From Sarcocystis neurona (lineage: Eukaryota; Apicomplexa; Conoidasida; Eucoccidiorida; Sarcocystidae): a stretch of 64,000 nucleotides of DNA. The stretch covers positions 170,902 to 234,901 of the forward strand of contig KL647319.1 of assembly GCA_000727475.1 (NCBI GenBank), read 5' to 3'. Made by a program: the position numbers and the translations under genes. The notes beneath the pieces are model-generated. The model saw nothing but the letters and a program-made list of their open reading frames with translations, was not told the origin of the DNA and did not search any database. Of the stretch, positions 49,801-59,048 are shown piece after piece; position 1 is the stretch's first letter, and each line of letters opens with the position of its first letter.

Positions 49801-50681
49801 CCCCCCGCTTCCCCTGCAGCGAGTGCCCTCTCGCGCTGTTCGACTTGCTGTTGCTGCTGCTGCGTCAGCTGCTCTTCTCGCTGCCGCTACTGCTGCTGTG
49901 ACTGACGCGCAACAACACAGCGACTCCTCCTCCTCCTCTTCCTCTTTCAATTCTTTTCCATACCGCAGCGCTGCGCTGCTGCTTTGATTGATCTTTGAGG
50001 ACTTTTTTCCCCTGCACTTCATCCCAACGATATAGCTGTTGCTGCTTCTTCTTCTTTCTCCCGTGTGCTCCTCTTGCTGCTCGTGTGCTGCGACTTTCCC
50101 TGCACTTAGTACTGCCTTGTAGCTGCTTGCGGGCGGACCGATGCTGCCGCTGCTGCATCGCACTTTTTTTGCTGTTGCTGCTGCTGCTGCAGGCGGCGCG
50201 ACGAATTTTCTTAGCCGTCTTCGACAAAGCACTAGAGGTGGTGCAGGACGTGTGCCCTACACCCGAACCATCTCCTTTTGCTGCTGCTGATTATTCTTTG
50301 CTGCTGCCCGTGACCTGGGTAACTTGGCTTCGGTCAAGCGAACTGCTGCTGCGACCACCCCACACGTTATATCCGCCGGTGCCGGCTTCCTTCTCTTCCG
50401 CCGCTGCTGCACCTGCTATTGCGCCGTCGATTTCTCGTATAGCAGCAGCAGCGGCGGCGGAGCAGGAGAAAGCAGCCACGCCAGCCCAGCAGCAGCTGCT
50501 GCAATTTCGGGGCAGCCACCTTTTTTTCCTTGGGGGGAACCCGAGCGCCTTTCAACTGTTTCTCTACGCAACAGCACGAGACGCCTTCTGCGTCAACAGC
50601 AGCAATTTGCAGCTTTTCTTCTTTGGACTCGTCCCTCTTTACTTTTCTTCTCTCCTCGTCTTTCTTGTCTTGCCCGTATGA
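31999..50681 (+). CDS. GAA1: GPI transamidase component GAA1 (GPAA1), 8 exons
   Basis: Subunit of the ER-membrane complex that replaces C-terminal signal peptides by GPI anchors, on which coccidian surface antigens depend. Exons: 31999-34470, 36371-36549, 38271-38424, 39328-39435, 41125-41217, 45494-46396, 48580-49101, 50193-50681. All phases agree; total about 1639 aa against about 620 in human. Family features in order: N-terminal membrane segment (about residues 230-250), the ERIVDEHGFSQG segment, LGRDLYFILIEQQ, ERYAGLLVDIEGIDGRLPNQD, LEALHHSFNFYFY, then several membrane helices including LFNWSQGAFLALLLLVP, and a C-terminal QLFLYATARDAF...YFSSLLVFLVLP matching the family end. Extra length is poly-Gln/Ala/Glu/Ser inserted in loops. 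The start is uncertain: ATG 31999 or ATG 32167 (better context, acaATGG). Confidence 0.9.
34540..36360. repeat. CAG block then CTG block in GAA1 intron 1
   Basis: CAG-rich from about 34540 to 35235, then CTG-rich from about 35325 to 36360, separated by about 90 bp of unique sequence. The two blocks are potentially complementary. Confidence 0.85.
36371..36549 (+). CDS. GAA1: GAA1 exon 2
   Basis: Begins MWDSIYRAALNLGGHRPHAA after a CTG-rich gctacag acceptor. Ends two bases into the Thr codon at the donor gtactt, which joins in phase to exon 3. Corresponds to the region before the family HQSFFLYLLP motif. Confidence 0.82.
36650..39320. repeat. CTG triplet tract in GAA1 introns 2 and 3
   Basis: About 2.5 kb of CTG-rich sequence, interrupted by exon 3. 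At 37400-38150 it has a looser unit of about 24-30 bp, gctgctgctgcttctgctgcacctcttgt. It yields Leu/Cys/Ala frames on plus and Gln/Ser/Ala frames on minus, none credible as proteins. Confidence 0.9.
38271..38424 (+). CDS. GAA1: GAA1 exon 3
   Basis: Codes FIERYVRSQSNVLEALHHSF then NFYFYAGE, close to the conserved family block LNHLLERLHQSFFLYLLP. It ends in a hydrophobic segment YPIALMLALVLLP before gtacgt. Confidence 0.85.
39328..39435 (+). CDS. GAA1: GAA1 exon 4
   Basis: 36 codons, WITSRIVRDVRAFYY followed by a membrane helix AAAALLLAMLSSLPSYLL. Starts exactly at the last triplet of a (CTG)n run used as acceptor. Donor gtaaga. Phase 0 on both sides. Confidence 0.72.
39500..40740. repeat. TATA/TATG satellites in GAA1 intron 4
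   Basis: TATATATG runs with interspersed unique words. A segment like gtactacttcctccgtatata recurs near 40385 and 40437. Confidence 0.75.
41125..41217 (+). CDS. GAA1: GAA1 exon 5
   Basis: 31 codons containing GDAYALLPRCTSYDPADFPI, acceptor ttgcgtgcag, donor gtgggg. Its inclusion rests on phase (0/0) and position between two membrane helices; the sequence itself has no motif I recognise. Part of this exon and its intron recurs at 63320-63401. Confidence 0.6.
41390..42640. repeat. GAGACAG/GGGAAGAG minisatellite in GAA1 intron 5
   Basis: About 1.25 kb of almost pure purine on the plus strand, built of gggagacagagacaggggaa-type units in an irregular higher-order order. It leaves stop-free frames of 360-620 codons on both strands that I regard as spurious. 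Confidence 0.92.
42702..42768. promoter_or_regulatory. cluster of three TGCATGC words
   Basis: TGCATGC at 42702, 42714 and 42762. This word is a known ApiAP2-type motif enriched in apicomplexan promoters. Here it lies in GAA1 intron 5 between the purine array and an inverted repeat, so a regulatory role is only a possibility. Confidence 0.25.
42882..43329. repeat. inverted repeat, two arms of about 105 bp
   Basis: Arm 42882-42986 and reverse complement 43226-43329 agree almost base for base (unique words such as acaagcttacaactatagag), with about 240 bp between them. It can form a long hairpin in the GAA1 primary transcript. Confidence 0.88.
43375..43875. repeat. tandem array, unit about 80-95 bp
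   Basis: About six diverged copies of a unit with a gggtagctgtttc word, a tacgagcatt word and an agaaaat(g)atatata run, starting near 43379, 43465, 43549, 43618, 43673 and 43780. Confidence 0.75.
45095..45470. repeat. 24-bp tandem repeat (ctgctgttgctgctgttcccaccg)
   Basis: About a dozen copies of a 24-bp unit at the end of GAA1 intron 5, close upstream of exon 6. Some copies have ctcctgttcccactg variants. Confidence 0.88.
45494..46396 (+). CDS. GAA1: GAA1 exon 6
   Basis: Starts KASVWLQVMTGCYAVVAALL (membrane helix), continues through a long Gln/Glu-rich loop, and ends with a second helix WIILRSFCVRLLAAWLVVVTM before gtcaga. Both helices align with the multi-helix C-terminal half of the family. 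A 24-bp CTG-type array precedes it in intron 5. Confidence 0.82.
46420..47480. repeat. TATATG plus TCTCTCTC composite satellite in GAA1 intron 6
   Basis: About a dozen irregular copies of a composite TATATATGTATATCCATCTGTGT and CTCTCTCT block, roughly 70-100 bp apart. No exon is needed here. Confidence 0.75.
48580..49101 (+). CDS. GAA1: GAA1 exon 7
   Basis: Begins LFNWSQGAFLALLLLVPAWL, matching the family TNFSLGFLLATTMVP motif, after the acceptor tttgcgtag. A charged, Ser/Ala-rich loop follows, then a hydrophobic LLFFSFFLLLHLFLF. Ends at gtacgt. The 3' boundary is less certain than the 5'. Confidence 0.75.
49250..49490. repeat. 18-bp tandem repeat (tctctgtgtctcctcctc)
   Basis: About a dozen copies in GAA1 intron 7, giving regular RRHREKETQ-like or LCVSSS-like frames. 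Confidence 0.88.
50193..50681 (+). CDS. GAA1: GAA1 exon 8, with stop
   Basis: Starts AARRIFLAVFDKALEVVQDV directly after a CTG run ending in cag. The last 45 residues (AFQLFLYATARDAF to LLVFLVLPV, TGA) match the conserved C-terminus of GAA1 proteins. Confidence 0.85.
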   Translation, partial: AARRIFLAVFDKALEVVQDVCPTPEPSPFAAADYSLLLPVTWVTWLRSSELLLRPPHTLYPPVPASFSSAAAAPAIAPSISRIAAAAAAEQEKAATPAQQQLLQFRGSHLFFLGGNPSAFQLFLYATARDAFCVNSSNLQLFFFGLVPLYFSSLLVFLVLPV

Positions 50682-51179
50682 AAAAATGTTCAAGCAAAGA
50701 CAAGGCAGCTGACACAGCACCCTGTTCGCCGCCGCAGACTTCTGTATTTCTACATCCACCGATATAACTGTTTGTGCCGGCCCATCTCTTTTTTGCTGTG
50801 TCTCTGTCTCTGTGTAGAGACAGACACGTACGTGGCTGAATGCGAAGGTAGGTGGACCTCGTCAGGTCTACTACGCGCGTATGTATGTATGTTTGTATGT
50901 ATGTATGCATGTATGTGTGTTTCCATGTATATGTATCTATGTATGTGAATGCATGTATGTAGTGTATTTGTATGTATATGTATGACTATATATAGATATA
51001 TATATAATATGACTGTATCTGTGTATGTGTGTGTATGTACGTATTACACATATACGCATTCATGCCTGCGTACGTATTTATGTGTATATATGTCTGTGTA
51101 TCTATACATGTGTACGTTTCTGCGTGTAAGTATGTCTGCATAAAATCTGCAGAGAAAGAGGAGAGCAAAGAGAAAAAAG

Positions 51180-53640
51180 AAATGACAGCTGCTTACTGAG
51201 TGACGCCTTGGGTTGGTCGCACACTCTTAGACGTATGTACTGATAGGGCATTACCCACTTGCATCAGTATGTGCGTAGAACCGTATATGAATGCACTTCT
51301 CTGTGAATTCATATATATCCGGTAAATTTTTCAAAGGAGAAACACTAGTGCCCGTAGGGGTGCATGTGAACAAGCAAATATACCATGGGTACTGTGTTTA
51401 CATGCGTTTGTACGCTTGGGTACGACTGGGTCTACGTCGAAAACTGATGCCATTTTGACAACAGAACGCCTGATCGTTTCAAAGCGGCGGTGTACGTACA
51501 CCCGACACGCGTGAAAGAGGTCGATACTACTTGTCCACCAGTTGCAGACAAAAGAGTTTTATCGAGACCCCAGTGCTGCTGGGAGGAATCGGTAGTGAGT
51601 AAACGATATCCCCAAGGTAGTGGTATGTGAGTCTGACCCTTAAGCGAAGGAAGAGGAGTTTCGCGGCGCAAAAGAAATATCGTAGGCGTACGTACACCTG
51701 AGTGACATGTCACTGACACCACGAGGGAAACAGTGGCACGCCAAGGAGCAAGCTAGGGTGTGTTGGTTGCGCCTGCGGGTGTTATTCGATGACGCGGCGA
51801 AAGAACAGCTTTCATTTACGGCTATTCTGGTCGCCGCTAGTGTGTGAAGCAGCAGCGGCGTAGAGGCCAGTGACAATCTGAAGTGTAGGTACACCGGAGT
51901 ACAACAGCACCGTTGGCTGCTGTACTGAACAGAGGCAGTGACCCGCAGAAAGTGAGTTGCACTAGGACACGCGTTCACGTGAAACACGCGTTACTTTTGT
52001 ATCACTTGCGGTAGGAGAAGTGATGTATGAGCAATCAAGCAAGTTCTGGTGAAAATACATCCGAAAAGGCGTATGACGGACCCCATCCGGAAAAAAGTGG
52101 AAGGAAGAACACAACTGAAACCAAAGGACTCTCCCAGGGACTTCCTGTGTTGCAGTAGTGTAAAAGCAACGAGTGGTTTTCAGCTGATTGGGTCGGCTGT
52201 TGCATGTGATTCGTTGAAGCGTGCTCGCAGCAGAATTTCTCTGTGAGAAAAGCATTGCGCCGGGGACGTGGAAGCACGTCTGAATCTTGAGGAGAGAACA
52301 CAAGCGGTGTTGACGTGTAATAGTGTCACAACCACGGGGTGTGCGTACACCTCACAGACACGTCGTTAACGCGCGCCGTCAAAAAATGCGGAGGCAGCGA
52401 CGTCCAAGTCCTTTGTGAGGCGTGTCTACGCTCGAAAAAACGTTTAAATGACTTCAGCTCGCCAGAACGAAAAATGGTAATGAAGCAGGGGCAGAGGAAA
52501 CCCAACAGCAGAAGAATAATTGCGTAATGGCTACAGCCGGTTACACAGCGAGGTCCAGGACAGTAAAGGGTGAGTGGACGTCCGTGTGCAAGCTGCGCGA
52601 TGATAACGGAAGCAAAGCAATAATTTCCCTTTCCGAAATTTTGAAGACTGAAACTCTGTGTCGCTTGCACGAGCTTAGATTGCAACGTAGAGAGTTCTAC
52701 AGCGAGCAACTGCCTACAGCGAAAACCGGAACGCAGGTGAATGCGTAGGCGCAGAAAAGTGGCATGGGCGTCACGCGTGTTTCCTGTGCGGCTGTGTGGC
52801 GACGCAAGTGCTGCACCATAACGCAGCAGTGACGATTAGTTTGACATATATGAAACCAACAGAAGTAGTGCTTTTCTCTGGGAGACTGAAAGAAATCCGC
52901 ATGGAAGCAGCGAAGTGTACAGTGTAAACTGCACTCGATTTGCGTGTCCCTCTCAAGAGTCTGATATGCATTTGCCCTGTTTTCGTCTCCCTGCCGACGT
53001 TTCCTTTGAGGAAAGAGAGGCCTGCTTCAAGAGAAAAAGGCGGAACCGACCCACTGCAGGAGGCCACCAGTGCTGAGAAACGCTGTTCGCCCGCTCTCTG
53101 AAGAGGACGAAACCGTGTGTCCGAGGAAACCACATTCTGCGGCAGAAATGACTCTCTGGTGGTTTACTGCTGAAGTTGAACAGGACACGTCGCTACTACA
53201 AGGAAGCAGAGAAGGACAGACTCCTCCAGCCCCGCGGCAGTGTGTCGCTGACAGTCGCTTTCTAACAAACGAGACGTGTTCCCCATCTTGCTGCAGGCAC
53301 AGAGGCTGTGAACATCGCTGCCCCCACCACGTCGTGGAAATAGAACCTGCACGCTGGCGTGTTTCAGGCCTTGGTGCACCGGGAAGCCAGAATTCCCTGG
53401 CATTTCTTCCACTTTCTCCGCTCTCCTGGCATGATGCACGTGTGCTTCTCATAATAACTATGTCTACACATAGCTGCGAGTGAATTACTCAGAGTTCTTC
53501 CGACGGATGAATGCTTCTTTTAGCAAGCTCGCAGTTGTACGGTTCTCTGCCTTCTTCCTTGAGTGTGCAGCATCTGTAACACGTGCACACGTGGAGTGTG
53601 GAGATAGCCTTCACACCAGGTAACACCGTGCGACTTGCTG
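51180..53640. other. repeat-poor island, no convincing gene
   Basis: Lies downstream of GAA1. Frames up to about 140 codons overlap in several phases, and those checked lack an ATG start. Palindromic GTGTACGTACAC occurs at 51490, with variants at 51687, 51886 and 52341. I assign no gene. Confidence 0.5.
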
Positions 53641-53648
53641 GGTGCAGA

Positions 53649-54151
53649 ATGGAAGGAACGCAAGAATTTCTAAGAAGGACGATGTTCGTCTGCCGGAGAA
53701 ACTGCGATGAACTGTGGAATAATCCCCTGTTGTCGTCGTGGGGTGGGGCACAGACCGGGCAGCTGGACGACGAAACGACAGCGGCAACAGCTTCGCAGGT
53801 GCTGAGACACTGCACGACCCTTCTTGCAGTTTTCTTCTTCCCCCTCCTGCTCAAAGGGCATGTAGCTCTGTGTATGTACCTGTGTGCTTGTATCGGGCTG
53901 AGTTCGCAGATGCTTGCAGTACAGGTCTTGTCCATTGTTTTCTTTTTACTTATCGAAAAAGTTGTAGCTGTGGGTTTGTGCGTGTCGCGCTGGGTAAACG
54001 TAAGCAGTAGTCTTCGTCAACGGGACACAACTGTGATCCTTCACACCATCACTAGCAAATACCACGCTATATTACTTTTGCTTCTCACACACACATCTAC
54101 ATATACAAGTGTAGAAAAGAGCACAGACACACAGACACAGACACACAGACA

Positions 54152-54182
<31 letters not shown>

Positions 54183-54383
54183 GAAAATTACAAAAAAGTG
54201 CTTGCATATATATATATATATACATATTCATGTACATTTGTGTATATATATGTGCCGACTATTCCACAGGGAAGAAAAATGCACCAGAAGAGAAGCACAC
54301 ACTTGTGTGTTCTAATTCTCTGTCCACCTCTCTCTCCATGTGTATATTTACGGGAGACAAGGCCTACGTGCACCCATCCGTAA
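53649..54383 (+). CDS. hypothetical protein, low confidence
   Basis: ATG at 53649 (MEGTQEFLRRTMFVCRRN...). Two hydrophobic segments (LLAVFFFPLLLKGHVAL and VQVLSIVFFLLIEKVVAVGL) follow, then the frame runs through a (CA)n microsatellite (54117-54182) and TATATG. The first 150 codons are non-repetitive, but nothing is recognised, and running through a microsatellite counts against it. Confidence 0.15.
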
Positions 54384-54599
54384 CAAGTCTACGCTTTTTG
54401 CACATTCCAAGAGTTCCAACAATGCGAATAGCTGCATAGGGCAACGCCACTCGTGCTACTGTCGTGATGCATGCATGCGCTCTGTAGCGGGGCGCGTCCT
54501 TGTGCTGCACCTCTCTCTCGGTGTTTTACTGAGGAGACAGGATGCAATACACAAGCTCACAAGTATTTATATGTACATATGTACATCTTCATATGTGTA

Positions 54600-54930
54600 C
54601 AGGTGTACAACGCAAGAGAGAAGGATATATGTACACGTATACACACACGCAGATACATTCATCTTGAGATGTGTCTGCAGTAGGGCAACGTGAACGACAA
54701 CAGCAATTCTGCGGCCGAGCTGCTCCAGGCGTACGTATATGTGTACCTGTACAGCTTATATATATACATGTATTTATGTACATCTATACAGCGAAGGAGG
54801 AAGATATATGCACACGCGTACACAAATACACGGATATATACACACCCACACATTTGTGTAATGAAGTGTCCACAGTAGGACAAGTGCAGAACAACAGCAG
54901 TTCTGCACGTGAGCTGCTGGAGAGTCTCAT
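54600..54930. repeat. diverged tandem duplication, period about 195 bp
   Basis: The segment gaaggatatatgtacacg ... cagtagggcaac...aacagcaattctgc...gagctgct (about 54620-54725) recurs at about 54800-54920 with substitutions. Confidence 0.75.
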
Positions 54931-55299
54931 GTGAGACACATGAATCAGGCAGCCACTTCTCCCTTTGTTGTTCAAATTCGCATTCTCCTCTTGTTTGCTC
55001 TTCGAAAAGATCGAAGGCAATGCGCTGCTTCCGCACCTTGTCTCGATACATATGTATATATATAGATATATATATATATATATACATGCATACACATGTG
55101 TATGTTCTCATGGATGTGGAAGCAAACAACCCACGCATACTGCCGCAGGACTGTGCGAAGACATGCCTAATTTTAATACAACAGATACCTGGGCATTGTG
55201 TATATGAATACGTGTACGTTTGATGGGTCCAGAGCGGGAAAAAAAAAGAGAAAGAATGAGAAAGACGTAATAGATCTCGGAGTTTAGACGGACGCAGAG

Positions 55300-56575
55300 A
55301 TATTGCTGCTGCCGCTGCTGTGGCGTCGAGGACGAGATATCCAGCTGCAGCAGCTGTGGTTCTTTGGCCGCAGCACTATTCACGCAGACGTTGCTGCTGT
55401 TGAAAGTGGGGGCAGGGGAAGTAGTGCTGCATTGATGCTGCTGCCCACATGCCGCCGCGGCTGCGGCAACAGCAGCAGCAGCAGCCGCCAACACTGCTGC
55501 CGTTGCTGTTCCTGCTTCTTCTGCTCTTTCTTCTCTGCAGACAGGCAGGAACCTGCTGTCTTTGCTGCTGGTGCGCCGGCCTGATATGCTGCTTCGCAGT
55601 TTGGCCCGTTGTCCTGCAGTCAGCGACGAGAATCTGCTGCTGAAGCAGCAGCCCCGGTAGGTGAGGCAGGGAGAAAGTGCTTCTTTTTAAAGAGTTTGTC
55701 GAGTCGCTCGGTGAAGAAAGTATACTTCTGCTGTTCCTCTGGCGTCCACGCTTCTTCGCCGGGCAGCGCTGCTGCTTCCTCCTCTCTTCTCTGGAGCTCT
55801 CTGTAGAGCCGCAAAATCTTTTCGCGAGTCTCGAACGGCAACTCGCATTCTGAAGAAAGCGCGTCACAAGCACCGACAGCAGCAGCCAGCGGCGACCCCC
55901 GCACCACAGACAGAAGCAGCAGCAGCAAGAATGACCTCGGTCTCGTCAACAGCAGCAGCAGCAGGTGCAGCGTCAGCAGCGGACTCCAGGAACTTCCCCC
56001 AGCCGCCGCAGCAAGAATACTACGACAGGGCAAGCGCGAGCAGCAGCAACAGCAACAACAGCAAAAGCCGCGAGAGCTCCACCAGCAGCGTCAGCCGCAA
56101 CGGCAGCAACAGGGAGTCAAGAGCAGCGCAGAATCGACGACCGTGCTAGTACGAAGCGGAGTGCAACACCTGCACGCGAAAGAAGCAGCTGCAGCAGCAG
56201 CAACAACGCCAGCAGGAGCGGCAACAGCGCAGTACCAGCGGCTTCAGCAGAAGTGTTGTCACGTGTGACCAGATGAAAAGCAGCGGCAGCAGAAAGCGGA
56301 CGGCCTGTTCAGCGACGCAGCACACACACGCTGCAAATGTGTTGCAAGCGTCTCCTTGCGCGGCTCAGGGCCAGCACCACACGAAGGACAGCGGCACCAG
56401 GAGCATCGGCAGCAGCAAAACGGCCAGCAGCAGGAGCAGCAGCGTTACGAGCGGCAGTGGAGCAGCAACTGCAGGAGCAGTAGGGCCACGGGGAACAGAA
56501 AGGGCAAATCCTACCCGCAGGAGCAGCGGCAGCAGCAGGAGCAGTTTCAGGAGCAGCAGCAACAGCAATGGGTAC
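55300..56575. repeat. CTG then CAG triplet tracts around the AK9-like 3' end
   Basis: CTG-rich at about 55300-55560 beyond the stop, and CAG-rich (CTG in the transcript) at 55915-56575 inside the last intron. Confidence 0.8.
55620..55849 (-). CDS. AK9-like gene, last exon with stop
   Basis: Begins in phase after ctttcttcag and codes CELPFETREKILRLYRELQ, an acidic stretch, and EEQQKYTFFTERLDKLFKKK to a TGA at 55622-55620. A longer open frame upstream (from 56033) looks like a signal peptide but is better read as CTG-coded intron. Confidence 0.65.
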
Positions 56576-59005
56576 CTTGGTTGAAGGTGTGTAGGGCTTC
56601 TGCTGCATCTTTCAAGAGGATCGGGGGCGTAAGAGGATTATTTGCAAAGAGAAAACGGGAGAGAAATTCTAAGGTACTTTGTCGAATGCTGCGACCAGGG
56701 TAAACGGGCCTTCGTACACCTGCGAGAGTTAGAGCTTCTATGAGCAGCTCTGCTGAGGTGATCTGCGGGAAGCAGCAACCGCAGCATCAAAGCAGCAGCA
56801 GCAGTAGCAAGCAACGGGGTGGTGAGAAAGAAAAGAAGAAAAGTGCCTCGCGCCCATCAGTCCAGCGAAGCACGATCGCAAGACTGCCGCCGGCCGACAA
56901 CATACCAGCCGCTGACCACTCACAGGAGAAGAAGAAGTGACGGTTCAAGAAGGACGCAAAAGAGAGAAATAGAGAGAAAAGAGAGCAGAGAACAAAAACT
57001 GAGAAGGTACAGAAGGAGGAAAAGAGGAAGGGGTATCTGAAGAGAAGAATAGACCCCTACAGGAAACGAAGAGAAAATGACACAGAGAAACAGACGCCTC
57101 AGTTCTTTGAGAAAAAGGAAATGGAACCCTCGGACAAGAGAAAAACAAATGCAGACCGACACAGAGGGGAGAATCCTCAACAGTGTTCACCTGTACGTAT
57201 ATATATGTGCGTATATACACATGTACATGTAGACATATATTTGTTGTGAAAGTATATACTTATATATATATATATATGTACAAATGAGAGTATATCTTCC
57301 ATATTGACCTGCCGCATATATGCACGTGTGACGCTCTACATATACTGCAGCACTTCTGTTTGAGCCTGTGCACTTCTCTCTATGACAATCATCTCTAATT
57401 TTCCTCTTTTCTCCTCAAGAGAAATTTTTATTCACTTATGGATACACCAACGCCGCAAATATATACGCACAGGTAGAACTTTGTATATACCGCGCCAGGG
57501 GTTTGTGTGTGCCTCTCTCTTTCCCTTTCTCTCTCTCTTGTTCCTTCTCTTCCTCTCTGTCCTTGTCATTCACACATACATATATATATATATATATCTA
57601 TGCATACATTGGTTGGCGTAATTGTCTTTGGAAAAACATACATATGTATATATATATATATATATTACAGAGAAAGACGGCTGTCATTTACATATGTACA
57701 CATATATATGTACATATGTATGTAGACATAGTTGTTTTAAAATATACATATATATACATATGTACGTATAGCAGAGAAACATGGCTGACAAGAATTGACG
57801 TGTAGAGAGAGAGAAGCTGGCAGCAGCAGCACCAGCCGCGGCCAGAGAGAGGAGAGAGCGGAGTTGAGTAAGCAGCAGCGGCAGCAGCAGGGGAAGAACG
57901 GAGCGGTTGAGGCGAGACAACATTTCCTCTCGCACATTTTCAAAGCAGCAGCAACTACCGAGGAAGAAGCAGCAGTTCGTCTCTTCACTTCTCCACGCAA
58001 GTAACTTCTCGAAGAAGAAGAAGAGGCAGCCGCAGCAAAGGAGGGAAAGAGGCAGCAGCAGCAGCACGGAAGCGACAGCAGCAGCAACGAGCGAGCTCAG
58101 CCGTCTCTCGACCTAAACTTCTGTCCTTTTCTTCCTTGTTCTTCTCTTTGCTATTGCTAAGCAATAGCAGCTACGGTAGCAGCAGCTCAAGTGTTTGAAG
58201 AAGGCGTCACCACCTATCAGTGTGACAGCCGCGACCCCGCAGGGGCAGCAGGAGAGGAAAAAGTTGCCTCTGCTGTGCGGACGAAGGAAGCAGTCGAAGC
58301 TGCTGCGCCCGTGGCGTCTTTCTTGCAGACAAAACAACATGTCAACGCGTCTCTGGCACCCGTCTTGTTAAAGAAATGAAAGAGTGAATATATTGTCTTC
58401 TTTTGTTCAGCAGCATATCTGCGGCCTTCCCTCCTTTTTATGAGATACAAACTCCAGCGAAACGCAAACATTAGAGAGACGCAACTCATCCTGTCTCCGC
58501 ACCTTCGCATGCGCAAGTGTTTCTGTTGTTTTGCAAGAAAACGAGCCCATGTCCACCCGGCACCGTTTTTCGTACGCCGGACCATCTTTTCGACGGGGGC
58601 GCCATCCTCTATAGGAGGGGCCATTCTTTTCAAGAGAAGCCATCCTTTTTACGAGGAACTCTTTCTTTTTCGAGGGACCATTCTTTTCAAGAGAAGCCAT
58701 CTTTTTTACGAGGAACCGCCTTTTCTCCCCGGGACCGTCTTTTGTACCCGCGGCCGTCTTTTCTACCCGGGGCGGCGTTTTCTACCAAGAGAAACCTCCG
58801 CGAGGTGCGTGCGCTGGCCAAAGACGGCATACTGAGCTGTGCTGCTGCTATACAAATAAAGCTACTCTTTGCAGCATTTCCTTTGAGTCTATGAGAAAGG
58901 AGAAAAGAATGTCTTTGTCTGCATGTGAACCTCTGTTTTCCTTCAAGTCACCACCGCTAGCTACCCATGCATTGCCCCCCTTTAAACGTTCCCTAGTTTA
59001 CGGAA

Positions 59006-59048
<43 letters not shown>

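Noticed and set aside
52326..52748. Small overlapping frames on both strands in the third repeat-poor island
   Set aside because: The plus-strand frame at 52339 does not begin with ATG. Frames overlap in several phases with no domain and no splice evidence, as expected by chance in balanced sequence.
55620..56033. 137-codon minus-strand frame resembling a secreted protein with signal peptide
   Set aside because: The hydrophobic start is CTG-coded intron. The downstream part joins in phase to the exon at 56762-56576 as the C-terminus of the AK9-like protein.
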